In this document: positions 17,686-27,243 of the stretch, one piece after another
Layout: the number at the start of each line of letters is the position of its first letter
Numbering within the stretch: position 1 is the first letter of the stretch
Source: Pseudomonas azotoformans
Lineage (GTDB): Bacteria; Pseudomonadota; Gammaproteobacteria; Pseudomonadales; Pseudomonadaceae
Direction of reading: 5' to 3'
Length of the DNA stretch: 64,000 bases
Assembly: GCF_001579805.1 (NCBI RefSeq)
Contig: NZ_CP014546.1
Coordinates: 5,828,001 to 5,892,000 of the forward strand
Notes under the pieces: generated by a model
What the model was told of the DNA's origin: nothing
Seen by the model: only the letters and a program-made list of their open reading frames with translations
Database searches by the model: none
Program-made: the position numbers and the translations under genes

Positions 17686-18483
17686 ATGGCTATGAGTTTG
17701 ACCAGCAGTATTGCCAACGCGCAGAGCCCGAATTTCTATGCCGAAATGGGCGAGTTGATTGCCAACAGTGGCCACGCGGATTTCGCCGCACACATGCTGC
17801 ACCTGGTGGACAAGTGGGTGCCGATCCACCTGGTGGACCTCAGCGAATGGACCCTCGACGAGCTGCGCGACCGTGTGCTCGATATCAAGCTGCTCGGCAG
17901 CGCCGGCCAGACCCAGGACCTGCCGCCCCTGGCCCTGAACTCGATGGACGACCACCCGTTGCTGCGGGAAATGCTCGGCATGCAGGACCCGCTGCTGATC
18001 CAGCTAAGGGCCAAGGCCAAGAGCGCGTTCCCGCGGGGCACCTCACACCAGTGCAACCTGGTGTCGCGCCAGGGCAATCGGCGCTGTGTGATTTCGTTTT
18101 ATCGCCCGCCCAACCATCGTGGGTTTTCACTGGCCGAGTTGTCGTTTCTCAAGTGCCTGTCGGACACCCTGCTGCCATTGATCGAATGCCACGCCCAGAG
18201 CCTGCGCCAGGCGCCCCACCCCGAGGCCGAACCGGCCCACACTTTGCTGGAGCAATCCCAATTGCAGCGTGAGTTCTACAAGCGCCTGTCCCTCGGTGAA
18301 ATCACCCTGTCGGCCCGCGAACAAGAGGTGTGCCTGGGTCTGCTGACCGGCGGCACCGTGCCGCAGATGGCGGAAAAACTCAGCGTGAAGAACAGCTCCA
18401 TCGAAACCTACCTCAAGCGCGCCGCCGCCAAGTTGGGCGTGAGCGGTCGGCATGGCCTGGCCAAATGGATGGTTGGCGCCTGA
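17686..18483 (+). CDS. LuxR-family regulator of lipopeptide synthesis (ViscAR/MassAR-like)
   Basis: 265 residues from ATG 17686 (preceded by AAGGATGAG; an alternative ATG is at 17692). A C-terminal LuxR HTH occupies about residues 200-262: [20 protein letters not shown] then [18 protein letters not shown]. The N-terminal domain lacks the autoinducer-binding consensus, as in the lipopeptide-linked LuxR group that flanks viscosin, massetolide and syringomycin genes. It lies divergent to the synthetase and its stop overlaps the nodT start (ATGA), so the pair is co-transcribed. It probably activates the synthetase; direct evidence is absent. Confidence 0.8.
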   Translation: MAMSLTSSIANAQSPNFYAEMGELIANSGHADFAAHMLHLVDKWVPIHLVDLSEWTLDELRDRVLDIKLLGSAGQTQDLPPLALNSMDDHPLLREMLGMQDPLLIQLRAKAKSAFPRGTSHQCNLVSRQGNRRCVISFYRPPNHRGFSLAELSFLKCLSDTLLPLIECHAQSLRQAPHPEAEPAHTLLEQSQLQREFYKRLSLGEITLSAREQEVCLGLLTGGTVPQMAEKLSVKNSSIETYLKRAAAKLGVSGRHGLAKWMVGA

Positions 18484-19934
18484 TGAATAAATTGAGCGCA
18501 TTCGCACTGGCAGGGCTGCTCGGCGGCTGTTCGCTGATCCCCGATTACCACCGGCCGGAGGCGCCCGTGCCGGCGCAGTATCCCCAGCAAGGGGTGTACG
18601 CACTGGCGCAGTCCGGCACGTCGGACTGGCAGCAGTTGTTTCATGACCCGGCGTTGCAACGGTTGATTGGCGAAGCCCTGCTCAACAACCGCGACCTGCG
18701 GGTGGCGGCGCTGAACGTCGAGGCGTTCCAGGCGCAGTACCGCATCCAGCGGGCGGATCTGTTCCCGGCCGTCTCTGCCACCGGCGCCGGTCAGCGTCGG
18801 CGTTTGCCGGGGGATGTGACCGGCACGGGCAAGCCTGCCATTACCTCGAGCTATTCCGCGACCTTGGGCATCAGTGCCTATGAACTGGATTTATTCGGCC
18901 GCATCCGCAGCCTCAGCGAACAGGCGATGCTCACCTACCTCGGCACCGAAGAGGCGCGGCGCAGCGCACAGTTGAGCCTGGTGGCCAACGTCGCCAATGC
19001 CTACCTGACCTGGCGTGCCGACCAGGAGCTGCTGGCCCTGGCCCGCCAAACCCTGGTGGCCAACGAACACAGCCTGCGCCTCACCCGCGGCAGCAAAACC
19101 GCCGGCAAGGCCTCGGCACTGGACGTGGTGCAAGCCAGCACCAGCGTCGAAAGCACCCGCGCCAGCGTGGCCCGTTATGAGCGCCAAGTCGCCCAGGACC
19201 TCAACAGCCTCGCCCTGCTGGTGGGTGGTCCGGTGGATGAACACTTGCCGTCGCGCCCACTGGCGGATGACTGGGTAACGCGGGTGCCCGCCGGCCTGCC
19301 TTCGGACCTGCTGCAACGTCGCCCGGACATCCTCCAGGCCGAGTACCAACTGCGCGCCGCCAATGCCAATATCGGCGCCGCACGCGCGGCGTTTTTCCCT
19401 TCCGTGAGCCTCACTGCCAACGCCGGCAGCGCCAGTACGGAACTGTCGGGGCTGTTCAAGGGCGGCTCCGGCAGTTGGACCTTCCAGCCGCAGATCAACC
19501 TGCCGATCTTCAACGCCGGCAGCCTGCGCGCCAGCCTCGACTACGCCAAGCTGCAAAAGGACATCACGGTGGCGCAGTACGAAAAATCCATCCAGACCGC
19601 CTTCCAGGAAGTCGCCGATGGTCTCGCGGCGCGGCAGACCTACACCGATCAACTGGAGGCGCAACGGGATTTCGTCGCGGCCAACCAGCAGTATTACAAC
19701 CTGGCCGAACACCGCTACCGCAGCGGCGTGGACAGCAACCTCACCTTCCTCGATGCGCAACGTGCGCTGTTCAGCTCACAACAGGCGTTGATCATCGACC
19801 GCCTGGCGCAGTTGGTAGCCGAGGTGAAGTTGTACACCGCGCTGGGCGGCGCGTGGCAGGTCAACCCAAGTCCGACTGCCGCAGCCGATACTCCCCCGGC
19901 GTCACCTGCGCATAACGAAGGAAAAACCGGCTGA
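18483..19934 (+). CDS. NodT/OprM-family outer-membrane efflux lipoprotein
   Basis: 483 residues. The N-terminus has a lipoprotein signal with lipobox LLGGC followed by [14 protein letters not shown], the standard NodT/OprM start. Two tandem TolC-type repeats follow. Each has the long coiled-coil helices and conserved turns such as [17 protein letters not shown] ([18 protein letters not shown]) and [20 protein letters not shown]. It would form the outer-membrane tunnel of a tripartite pump. In viscosin-type loci a nodT gene sits beside the first synthetase gene, with MacAB encoded elsewhere. Its 3' end overlaps the convergent hpaA gene by 74 bp. Confidence 0.85.
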   Translation: MNKLSAFALAGLLGGCSLIPDYHRPEAPVPAQYPQQGVYALAQSGTSDWQQLFHDPALQRLIGEALLNNRDLRVAALNVEAFQAQYRIQRADLFPAVSATGAGQRRRLPGDVTGTGKPAITSSYSATLGISAYELDLFGRIRSLSEQAMLTYLGTEEARRSAQLSLVANVANAYLTWRADQELLALARQTLVANEHSLRLTRGSKTAGKASALDVVQASTSVESTRASVARYERQVAQDLNSLALLVGGPVDEHLPSRPLADDWVTRVPAGLPSDLLQRRPDILQAEYQLRAANANIGAARAAFFPSVSLTANAGSASTELSGLFKGGSGSWTFQPQINLPIFNAGSLRASLDYAKLQKDITVAQYEKSIQTAFQEVADGLAARQTYTDQLEAQRDFVAANQQYYNLAEHRYRSGVDSNLTFLDAQRALFSSQQALIIDRLAQLVAEVKLYTALGGAWQVNPSPTAAADTPPASPAHNEGKTG

Positions 19935-20721
19935 AATACGCCGGGTCCTTGAAGCCCAGCTGGTAGCAGATTTCGTTGGCGGAGCTGCCGGTGAACAACA
20001 GCAGGCGCTTGGCTTCCTGCATCACCCGTTCCAGGATCAGGCGCTTGGACGGCAGGTCGGCCAGGCGCCGGCACACCTCATTCAGGCGTGCTTCGGTCAC
20101 GCCAATCCCCTCGGCATAACGCGCCAGCGGCCAGTGTTCCCGGTAGTGCGCCTCGATCAACTCGTTGAAGCGATGGAAGATGCGCAGGTCTTCATGGCGG
20201 GTCGGGCGCGCCGGTAAGGAGTGCGCGCACAGCCGCAGCAGGCGAATCATGATCAGCCGCGTCAGGCTGTCCAGGGCCGCCGCACGCCCTGCCCGCTCAG
20301 CGTTGATCTCGTCGTTCAACTCTTCGAACAATCGATCCAGGCCCTGGTCACCCGCCGTCAACGCCACACAGGCGGCGCCGGAGGCCAGGCTGGGGTCGGC
20401 GTCAATCAAGCCCCACACCAACTGCTGGCGCACGGTCAGCACATGCCCGTCGGCATCCGCCTCGGTGACAAAGGCGTGGGGCACCGTGGGCGGCGTGAGG
20501 AAAAACATCGGCCCGGACTCCACATACTGGCGGTCATCCAGGTACACCCGCACCGCGCCACTTTTTACGTAATGCACCTGGAAAAACCGGTCATGTCGGT
20601 GCACGGGCATGTTGCGCCCGAAAAAACCCGCCAGGTTACCGAGCTGGTCGTAATGCACCTCGGCATCGCTGTAACGCTGGTCGTAGACCTGCCCGATATT
20701 GATGTTGGGAATCGGCTGCAC
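19861..20721 (-). CDS. hpaA: HpaA, AraC-family activator of 4-hydroxyphenylacetate catabolism
   Basis: 286 residues. The N-terminal cupin-type sensor has [20 protein letters not shown], and a C-terminal AraC double HTH (about 190-280) ends [20 protein letters not shown]. Its position divergent from hpaG1, with a 128-bp shared promoter region, is the normal site of HpaA. HpaA responds to 4-hydroxyphenylacetate and, in enterobacteria, activates hpaBC. No hpaBC is present here, so its target may be the divergent hpa operon. Its 3' end runs 74 bp into nodT on the other strand. Confidence 0.8.
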   Translation of the reverse strand: MQPIPNINIGQVYDQRYSDAEVHYDQLGNLAGFFGRNMPVHRHDRFFQVHYVKSGAVRVYLDDRQYVESGPMFFLTPPTVPHAFVTEADADGHVLTVRQQLVWGLIDADPSLASGAACVALTAGDQGLDRLFEELNDEINAERAGRAAALDSLTRLIMIRLLRLCAHSLPARPTRHEDLRIFHRFNELIEAHYREHWPLARYAEGIGVTEARLNEVCRRLADLPSKRLILERVMQEAKRLLLFTGSSANEICYQLGFKDPAYFSRFFLRYAQVTPGEYRLRQSDLG

Positions 20722-20775
20722 GCTGCCCCCTTGTTGTTATTTGAATGCCACCGGATTTTGCCACGCTTGACGGTA

Positions 20776-20809
20776 GTTAACATATTAATTATAACGTTAA
20801 CAACTTAAC
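20776..20809. promoter_or_regulatory. Tandem HpaR-type operators upstream of hpaG1
   Basis: GTTAACAACTTAAC (20796-20809) is a GTTAA-N4-TTAAC palindrome and matches the site upstream of hpaR (GTTAATAATTTAAC, 28504-28517). A second, weaker copy GTTAACATATTAAT lies 20 bp upstream (20776-20789). MarR-family HpaR repressors bind such AT-rich palindromes. Identity with the site before hpaR itself supports autoregulated repression of both promoters. Confidence 0.6.
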
Positions 20810-20849
20810 GAACTGCCTATGCAGCAGTCGCCACCGCCAGGAGAAACGC

Positions 20850-21515
20850 ATGAGCCGTACCCTGCATGATGTTGCCAACGGCACCCTGTTTGGCGTTGCG
20901 CTGAACTACCAGGGCCTGCTGGACCAGCATCTCGCCGCCTTCCAGCAGGCGCCCTATCAGAAGCCGCCGACCCAGCCGGTGCTGTTTATCAAGACCCCGA
21001 ACACGCGCAACCAGCACGACGCGGTGGTGCTGCATCCCCAGGGTGAACGCCTGCAACCCGGCCCTGCGTTAGGCGTGGTGATCGGCCAGCGCGCCAGCCG
21101 CGTCAGCCTGGACAATGCCATGGCCCATGTGGCCGGTTATGTGGTGGTCAACGAATTCAGCCTGCCGGAAGACAGCTACTACCGCCCCGCCGTCAAAGCC
21201 AAATGTCGCGATGGGTTCTGCGCGCTGGGGCCGGCGTTGGTGCCACGGGAACAGGTGGACAACCCCAATCAGCTGAGCCTAAAGCTGTGGGTCAATGGTG
21301 AACTGCGCCAGGAAAACTCCACCGCCAGTTGGGTGCGGGACATCCCACAATTAATCGCCGAGATCAGCGAGTTCATGACCCTGCACGCTGGCGACGTGCT
21401 GATCACCGGCACGCCCGAAGGCCGTGTCGATGTGCTGCCCGGCGACAAGGTTGAGGTCGAAATCAGCGGCGTGGGCCGCCTGGTCAGTCATATTCAAGCG
21501 GAGACCCCGGCATGA
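20850..21515 (+). CDS. hpaG1: HpaG1, decarboxylase/isomerase subunit 1
   Basis: 221 residues, FAH-family fold. HpaG1 and HpaG2 correspond to the two halves of the bifunctional HpaG, which decarboxylates 5-oxo-pent-3-ene-1,2,5-tricarboxylate and isomerises the product 2-hydroxyhept-2,4-diene-1,7-dioate. Family hallmarks visible are FGVALNYQG, the metal-site region NEFSLPEDSYYRPAVKAK and LITGTPEGRVDVLPGDKVEV. AGGAG precedes the ATG. It is the first gene of an eight-gene operon and its 3' end overlaps hpaG2 by 4 bp. Confidence 0.85.
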   Translation: MSRTLHDVANGTLFGVALNYQGLLDQHLAAFQQAPYQKPPTQPVLFIKTPNTRNQHDAVVLHPQGERLQPGPALGVVIGQRASRVSLDNAMAHVAGYVVVNEFSLPEDSYYRPAVKAKCRDGFCALGPALVPREQVDNPNQLSLKLWVNGELRQENSTASWVRDIPQLIAEISEFMTLHAGDVLITGTPEGRVDVLPGDKVEVEISGVGRLVSHIQAETPA

Positions 21516-22282
21516 AACGCGCGCGCATTCGTTTTGAAAATGAAATCCACGCGGTGCAGGTCGAAGCCGAAAATGCCGTGCGCCTGAACGACGGTCGCCT
21601 GCTCGCGGAGGATCAGGTTGAGTGGCTGCCCCCAGCCACCGGCAACATGTTCGCCCTCGGCTTGAACTACGCCGATCACGCCGCCGAATTGGCCTTCACG
21701 CCACCGACCGAGCCGCTGGCCTTCATCAAGTCCGTCGGCACCTACACCGGCCACCGCCAGGTCACCTGGCGCCCGGACAACGTCGCCTACATGCACTACG
21801 AGTGCGAACTGGTGGCGGTGATCGGCAAGGCCGCACGCAACGTCAAACGTGCCGATGCGCTCGACTACCTGGCCGGCTACACGGTGTGCAACGACTACGC
21901 GATCCGCGACTACCTGGAAAACTACTACCGCCCCAACCTGCGCGTGAAAAACCGCGACGCCACCACTCCGGTCGGCCCGTGGATCGTCGATGTGACCGAT
22001 GTGCCCGCCCCCGGCAACCTGACCCTGCGCACCTGGATCAACGGCGAACTGCGTCAGGAGGGCAGCACCCGCGACATGATTTTCGACATCCCCTACCTCA
22101 TCGAATACCTGTCCAGCTTCATGACCCTGCAACCCGGCGACATGATCGCCACCGGCACGCCCGAAGGCCTGGCCGACGTGGTACCCGGCGATGAAGTGGT
22201 GGTGGAAGTCGAAGGCGTGGGCCGCCTGGTCAACCGAATTGTCAGCGAGGCGGAGTTCTTCTCTGCCCGGAAAGAGGCGTAA
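21512..22282 (+). CDS. hpaG2: HpaG2, decarboxylase/isomerase subunit 2
   Basis: 256 residues, the second FAH-family half. Motifs include ALGLNYADHAAELAF, MHYECELVAVIGKAARNVKR with the acidic metal ligands, DYAIRDYLENYYRPNLRVKN and MIATGTPEGLADVVPGDEVV. It overlaps hpaG1 (ATGA) and is followed six bases later by hpaE. It acts with HpaG1 in the decarboxylation/isomerisation step of homoprotocatechuate breakdown. Confidence 0.88.
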   Translation: MKRARIRFENEIHAVQVEAENAVRLNDGRLLAEDQVEWLPPATGNMFALGLNYADHAAELAFTPPTEPLAFIKSVGTYTGHRQVTWRPDNVAYMHYECELVAVIGKAARNVKRADALDYLAGYTVCNDYAIRDYLENYYRPNLRVKNRDATTPVGPWIVDVTDVPAPGNLTLRTWINGELRQEGSTRDMIFDIPYLIEYLSSFMTLQPGDMIATGTPEGLADVVPGDEVVVEVEGVGRLVNRIVSEAEFFSARKEA

Positions 22283-22287
22283 GCAGC

Positions 22288-23748
22288 ATGATCAAACACT
22301 GGATCAACGGCCGCGAGGTCGAAAGCAAAGACACCTTCATCAACTACAACCCGGCCACCGGCGAAGCGATGGGTGAGGTTGCCAGCGGCGGTGCGCAAGA
22401 AGTCGCCCAAGCCGTGGCAGCCGCCAAAGAGGCCTTCCCAAAATGGGCCAACACCCCGGCCAAGGAGCGCGCACGCCTGATGCGCAAACTCGGTGAATTG
22501 ATCGAACAGAACGTGCCGCACCTGGCCGAGCTGGAAACCCTCGACACCGGCCTGCCGATCCACCAGACCAAAAATGTGTTGATCCCTCGCGCTTCGCACA
22601 ACTTCGACTTCTTTGCCGAAGTCTGCACGCGCATGGACGGCCACAGCTACCCGGTGGACGACCAGATGCTCAACTACACGCTCTACCAACCGGTGGGCGT
22701 GTGCGGGTTGGTGTCGCCGTGGAACGTGCCGTTCATGACCGCCACCTGGAAGACCGCACCATGCCTGGCCCTGGGCAATACGGCGGTGTTGAAAATGTCG
22801 GAACTGTCGCCGCTGACCGCCAATGAACTGGGGCGCCTGGCGGTGGAAGCCGGGATTCCCAACGGCGTGCTCAACGTGATCCAGGGCTACGGCACCACGG
22901 CCGGTGATGCGCTGGTGCGCCATCCGGACGTGCGGGCAATTTCCTTTACCGGCGGCACCGCCACCGGCAAGAAGATCATGCAGACCGCGGGCCTGAAAAA
23001 GTACTCCATGGAACTGGGCGGCAAGTCGCCGGTGCTGATCTTTGAGGACGCCGATCTGGAGCGCGCCCTCGACGCGGCGCTGTTCACCATCTTCTCCCTG
23101 AACGGTGAACGCTGCACCGCTGGCAGCCGCATCTTTATCCAGGAAAGCGTGTACCCGCAGTTCATCGCCGAATTCGCGGCGCGCGCCAAACGGTTGATCG
23201 TCGGTGACCCGCAGGATCCAAAGACCCAGGTCGGTTCGATGATCACCCAGGCGCATTACGACAAAGTCACCGGCTACATCAGGATTGGTCTCGAGGAAGG
23301 CGCCACCCTGCTTGCCGGCGGCCTGGAACGCCCGGCCAACCTGCCGGCGCATTTGAGCAAAGGCCAGTTCATCCAGCCGACCGTATTTGCCGATGTGAAC
23401 AACAAAATGCGCATCGCCCAGGAAGAAATCTTCGGCCCGGTGGTGTGCCTGATCCCGTTCAAGGACGAAGCCGAGGCCCTGCAATTGGCCAACGACACCG
23501 AGTACGGCCTGGCCTCCTACATCTGGACCCAGGACATCGGCAAGGCCCATCGCCTGGCGCGCGGGATAGAAGCTGGCATGGTATTTATCAACAGCCAGAA
23601 CGTACGCGACCTGCGCCAGCCATTCGGCGGGGTCAAAGGCTCCGGCACCGGGCGTGAAGGTGGCCAGTACAGCTTCGAAGTGTTTGCCGAGATCAAGAAC
23701 GTGTGCATTTCCATGGGCAGTCATCACATCCCGCGTTGGGGTGTGTAA
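22288..23748 (+). CDS. hpaE: HpaE, 5-carboxymethyl-2-hydroxymuconate semialdehyde dehydrogenase
   Basis: 486 residues, NAD-dependent aldehyde dehydrogenase of full length. The catalytic glutamate is in MELGGKSPVL and the nucleophilic cysteine in LNGERCTAGSR. The cofactor region FTGGTATGKKI is intact. It oxidises the ring-cleavage product made by HpaD to the tricarboxylate used by HpaG. It sits six bases after hpaG2. The ribosome site is weak (GTAAGCAGC), suggesting dependence on coupling. Confidence 0.9.
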   Translation: MIKHWINGREVESKDTFINYNPATGEAMGEVASGGAQEVAQAVAAAKEAFPKWANTPAKERARLMRKLGELIEQNVPHLAELETLDTGLPIHQTKNVLIPRASHNFDFFAEVCTRMDGHSYPVDDQMLNYTLYQPVGVCGLVSPWNVPFMTATWKTAPCLALGNTAVLKMSELSPLTANELGRLAVEAGIPNGVLNVIQGYGTTAGDALVRHPDVRAISFTGGTATGKKIMQTAGLKKYSMELGGKSPVLIFEDADLERALDAALFTIFSLNGERCTAGSRIFIQESVYPQFIAEFAARAKRLIVGDPQDPKTQVGSMITQAHYDKVTGYIRIGLEEGATLLAGGLERPANLPAHLSKGQFIQPTVFADVNNKMRIAQEEIFGPVVCLIPFKDEAEALQLANDTEYGLASYIWTQDIGKAHRLARGIEAGMVFINSQNVRDLRQPFGGVKGSGTGREGGQYSFEVFAEIKNVCISMGSHHIPRWGV

Positions 23749-23795
23749 CACCGGGTCATGCGCTCCAACAAAAATAATGAATCTGGAGAATCATC

Positions 23796-24653
23796 ATGGG
23801 CGAAGTGGTCCTGGCGGCGAAGATCTGCCACGTACCGTCGATGTACCTGTCGGAACTGCCCGGCAAGCATCACGGCTGTCGCGAAGCGGCAATTGCCGGG
23901 CACAAGGAAATCGGCCGTCGCGCCCGCGAACTGGGCGCCGATACGGCGGTGGTGTTCGACGTGCACTGGCTGGTGAACAGTGGTTACCACGTCAACTGTG
24001 GCGAGCAGTTCCAGGGCACCTACACCAGTAACGAGCTGCCGCACTTCATCAAGAACATGGACTACGCCTACCCCGGCTGCCCCGAACTGGGCGAGTTGAT
24101 CGCCGCCGAGGCCAACGCGGCCGGCGTGCGCAGCATGGCCCATAACATCCCGAGCCTGGAGCTGGAATACGGCACGCTGGTGCCCATGCGCTACATGCAC
24201 ATGGGGGTGCCGGAGGATGAGAAATTCAAAGTCATTTCCATCGCCGCCTGGTGCGCGTGGCATCGCCTGGAAGACAGCTTTGCGTTTGGCGCCGCCGTGC
24301 GCCGGGCCATCGAGAAGAGTGACCGCAAGGTGCTGGTGTTGGCCTCCGGCTCGCTGTCCCACCGTTTTTCGGATGACCGCCAGGCCGAAGCAAACATCCA
24401 CAACTGGACCCGCGAGTTCGACAAGCAGGTAGACCTGCATGTGGTGGAGATGTGGAAGCAAGGCCGCTTCAAGGAGTTCTGCGCGATGCTGCCGGACTAC
24501 GCCGAACACTGCTTCGGCGAAGGCAAGATGCACGACACCGCCATGCTCCTGGGGCTGCTCGGTGGGCCGGACTACGCCAAGGCGGCGGAGATCATCACGC
24601 CGCCGTTCGGCAGTTCGGGCACCGGACAGATCAACGCGATTTTCCCGCTGTAA
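23796..24653 (+). CDS. hpaD: HpaD, 3,4-dihydroxyphenylacetate 2,3-dioxygenase
   Basis: 285 residues, LigB-type (class III) extradiol dioxygenase. Histidine-rich metal sites are visible early (KICHVPSMY, GKHHGCREA) and in VFDVHWLVNSGYHVNCG, with GSLSHRFSDDR later. It opens the homoprotocatechuate ring meta to give 5-carboxymethyl-2-hydroxymuconate semialdehyde, the HpaE substrate. GGAG precedes the ATG. Confidence 0.9.
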   Translation: MGEVVLAAKICHVPSMYLSELPGKHHGCREAAIAGHKEIGRRARELGADTAVVFDVHWLVNSGYHVNCGEQFQGTYTSNELPHFIKNMDYAYPGCPELGELIAAEANAAGVRSMAHNIPSLELEYGTLVPMRYMHMGVPEDEKFKVISIAAWCAWHRLEDSFAFGAAVRRAIEKSDRKVLVLASGSLSHRFSDDRQAEANIHNWTREFDKQVDLHVVEMWKQGRFKEFCAMLPDYAEHCFGEGKMHDTAMLLGLLGGPDYAKAAEIITPPFGSSGTGQINAIFPL

Positions 24654-24668
24654 ACCTGGGAGAAACCC

Positions 24669-25061
24669 ATGCCGCACTTTATCGCCGAGTACACCGACAA
24701 CATCGAACAACAGGCCGACCTGCCCGGCCTGTTTGAACAGGTCCACCGCGTGCTGGGAGACAGTGGCGTGTTCCCCCTCGGCGGTATCCGCAGCCGTGGC
24801 GTGCGCCTGGACACCTGGCGCATGGCCGATGGCAAACACGACTATGCCTTTGTGCACATGACCCTCAAGGTCGGCCAGGGTCGCGACCTGGCCACGCGCC
24901 AGGCGGTGGCCGAGGCGTTGTTTGCAGTGATCACCACGCACTTCGCCGAGCTGCAGGCGCAACGCTTGTTGGCGCTGTCGTTCGAGATGGTCGAGCTGCA
25001 TCCGCAGCTGAATTTCAAGCAGAACAACGTGCATGCGTTCCTGAACAACCCGACGGGGTAA
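24669..25061 (+). CDS. hpaF: HpaF, 5-carboxymethyl-2-hydroxymuconate delta-isomerase
   Basis: 130 residues with the family start MPHFIAEYTDNIEQQADLPG; the proline after the initiator Met is the catalytic base in this tautomerase-like family. It ends LNFKQNNVHAFLNNPTG, also typical. It isomerises the CHM product for HpaG. GGGAG precedes the start and the gap to hpaD is 15 bp. A hairpin overlaps its stop codon. Confidence 0.9.
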   Translation: MPHFIAEYTDNIEQQADLPGLFEQVHRVLGDSGVFPLGGIRSRGVRLDTWRMADGKHDYAFVHMTLKVGQGRDLATRQAVAEALFAVITTHFAELQAQRLLALSFEMVELHPQLNFKQNNVHAFLNNPTG

Positions 25062-25070
25062 ACCCCGTCG
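25051..25070 (+). promoter_or_regulatory. Intra-operon hairpin at the hpaF stop
   Basis: CGACGGGGTAAACCCCGTCG is a perfect inverted repeat spanning the hpaF stop codon. No T-tract follows, so it is not a standard terminator. It may set mRNA processing or stability between the enzyme genes and the transporter gene hpaX. Confidence 0.4.
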
Positions 25071-25107
25071 CTCCCCTCACGGCCTCTCAGACAAAAAGTA
25101 CAACATC

Positions 25108-26412
25108 ATGAGCACAGCCCAATCGACTGCCAGCCGCGTGCTGGCCGAGCACGACCGCACCCATCGTTCAGTGACCTGGCGCCTGATGCCGCTGTTGCTG
25201 GTGTGTTACCTGTTCGCCCACCTGGACCGCATCAACATCGGCTTCGCCAAGATGCAGATGAGCAGCGACCTGCACTTCAGCGACACGGTGTATGGCTTCG
25301 GCGCCGGGTTGTTCTTTATCGCCTATGCGCTGTTTGGCGTGCCGAGCAACCTGGCGCTGGACCGCGTCGGCCCCCGGCGCTGGATCGCCAGCCTGATGGT
25401 GGTGTGGGGCTTGCTGTCCACCGGCATGCTGTGGGTGGAGAGCGCCCGGGGTTTCTATGTGCTGCGCTTTTTGCTGGGGGTGGCCGAGGCCGGTTTTTTC
25501 CCAGGCATCCTGGTGTTTCTCAACCGCTGGTACCCGGCACGCCGCCGCGCCCAGGTCACCGCGTTGTTTGCCATTGCGGTGCCCATGGCCGGCGTGCTGG
25601 GCGGGCCGTTGTCCGGAGCGATCCTTGAACATTTCCATGATGTAGGCGGCCTGCGCGGCTGGCAGTGGATGTTCCTGATCGAGGGCCTGCCGGTGGTGCT
25701 GCTCGGGCTGGTGGTGCTCAAGTGGTTGCCGGACGATTTCGACTCGGTGCACTGGCTGACGGCTGAGCAAAAACTTCAGCTGCACACCCAACTGCGCAGT
25801 GAAGAACAGCGCAAGACCATCACCTCGTTCGGCGGCATCCTGCGCGACCCCCAGGTGTGGTTGCTGGTGGCGGTGTATTTCGCGGTGATGCTGGCGGTGA
25901 ACACCCTGGCGTTCTGGATGCCCACGCTGATCCACGGCGCCGGTATCGGCCGCGACAGCCAGGTCGGCCTGCTGAGTGCCGTGCCGTACCTGGCCGGGTG
26001 TTTCTTCATGATCGGCTGCGGGCGTTCGTCCGACCGCCACCGCGAACGGCGCTGGCATCTGTGCGTGCCGCTGCTGATGGCGGCCGTCGGCATCGCCGTG
26101 GCGGGCCTGGCGCCGGACAAACCGCTGCTGGTGATGGGCGGGCTGGTGGTCGCCGGCATGGGTGCCAGCGCGGCCTTGCCGATGTTCTGGCAGCTGCCGC
26201 CGGCGTTTCTCTCCAACACCACCCAGGCGGCCGGTATCGCCATGATCAGCTCGTTCGGCAGCGTCGCCGCGTTTCTTGCGCCGTACCTGATCGGCTGGAT
26301 GCGCGACGCGACCCAGAGCGCCAGCCTGGCGCTGTACGTACTCGCTGTATTTATCGCCCTCGGCGGCCTGCTGGTGCTGCGCACCCACGCCGCCATCGTC
26401 AATCCCCGTTAA
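25108..26412 (+). CDS. hpaX: HpaX, 4-hydroxyphenylacetate MFS permease
   Basis: 434 residues with twelve hydrophobic segments in two sets of six and a long central cytoplasmic loop. The first loop motif [17 protein letters not shown] is that of the anion:cation symporter (ACS/phthalate) family, to which HpaX belongs. It imports 4-hydroxyphenylacetate or homoprotocatechuate across the inner membrane. It lies inside the hpa operon between hpaF and hpaH. The ribosome site is weak. Confidence 0.85.
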   Translation: MSTAQSTASRVLAEHDRTHRSVTWRLMPLLLVCYLFAHLDRINIGFAKMQMSSDLHFSDTVYGFGAGLFFIAYALFGVPSNLALDRVGPRRWIASLMVVWGLLSTGMLWVESARGFYVLRFLLGVAEAGFFPGILVFLNRWYPARRRAQVTALFAIAVPMAGVLGGPLSGAILEHFHDVGGLRGWQWMFLIEGLPVVLLGLVVLKWLPDDFDSVHWLTAEQKLQLHTQLRSEEQRKTITSFGGILRDPQVWLLVAVYFAVMLAVNTLAFWMPTLIHGAGIGRDSQVGLLSAVPYLAGCFFMIGCGRSSDRHRERRWHLCVPLLMAAVGIAVAGLAPDKPLLVMGGLVVAGMGASAALPMFWQLPPAFLSNTTQAAGIAMISSFGSVAAFLAPYLIGWMRDATQSASLALYVLAVFIALGGLLVLRTHAAIVNPR

Positions 26413-26423
26413 GGACCGTTGCC

Positions 26424-27227
26424 ATGCTCGACTCCCAACAAATTCTTGCGGCCGCTGCCCACCTGGACCGCGCCGAACGCAGCCGCGAACAGGTGCGCCA
26501 GTTTTCCCTCGACTACCCCGGCATCACCCTTGAAGACGCCTACGCCATCCAGCGTGCCTGGGTTGCGCAAAAGATCCAGGACGGCCGCACGCTGAAGGGC
26601 CACAAGATCGGCCTCACCTCGCGGGCCATGCAGGTTTCGTCAAACATCACCGAACCGGACTACGGCGCCCTGCTCGATGACATGTTCTTCGACGAAGGCA
26701 GCGACATTCCCTTCGAACGCTTCATTGTGCCGCGGGTGGAAGTGGAGCTGGCGTTTATCCTCGGCAAACCCCTCAACGGCCCGAACTGCACGGTGTTCGA
26801 TGTGCTCGACGCCACCGAATGGGTGATCCCCGCGCTGGAGATCATCGACGCACGTATCCAGCAGGTCGACCCGCACACCCACGCAACACGCAAGGTGTTT
26901 GACACCATCTCCGACAACGCCGCGAATGCCGGCGTGGTGCTGGGCGGCCGTGCCGTGCGTCCCACCGAGATCGACCTGCGCAAAGTGCCGGCGGTGCTGT
27001 ACCGCAATGGCGTGATCGAGGAATCCGGCGTTTCCGCCGCCGTGCTCAACCACCCGGCCAAGGGCGTGGCCTGGCTGGCAAACAAACTGGCGCCCTATGA
27101 CGTGACCCTGCTGCCGGGACAGATCATCCTCGGCGGCTCGTTTACGCGCCCGGTCGCGGCTCGCCCTGGCGACACCTTCCACGTCGACTACGACCTGCTC
27201 GGCTCGATTGCCTGCCGCTTTGTCTGA
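26424..27227 (+). CDS. hpaH: HpaH, 2-oxo-hept-3-ene-1,7-dioate hydratase
   Basis: 267 residues, FAH-superfamily hydratase related to MhpD. Motifs: [32 protein letters not shown], and the metal ligands in [11 protein letters not shown] followed by ALEIIDARI. It hydrates the HpaG product to 4-hydroxy-2-oxoheptanedioate. ATG 26424 follows AAGGA, 11 bases after the hpaX stop. Confidence 0.9.
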   Translation: MLDSQQILAAAAHLDRAERSREQVRQFSLDYPGITLEDAYAIQRAWVAQKIQDGRTLKGHKIGLTSRAMQVSSNITEPDYGALLDDMFFDEGSDIPFERFIVPRVEVELAFILGKPLNGPNCTVFDVLDATEWVIPALEIIDARIQQVDPHTHATRKVFDTISDNAANAGVVLGGRAVRPTEIDLRKVPAVLYRNGVIEESGVSAAVLNHPAKGVAWLANKLAPYDVTLLPGQIILGGSFTRPVAARPGDTFHVDYDLLGSIACRFV

Positions 27228-27243
27228 ACCCTGGAGGATTGTC

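Noticed and set aside
22093..23751. 552-codon minus-strand frame opposite hpaE
   Set aside because: Shadow of a well-supported aldehyde dehydrogenase; no motif or signal of its own.
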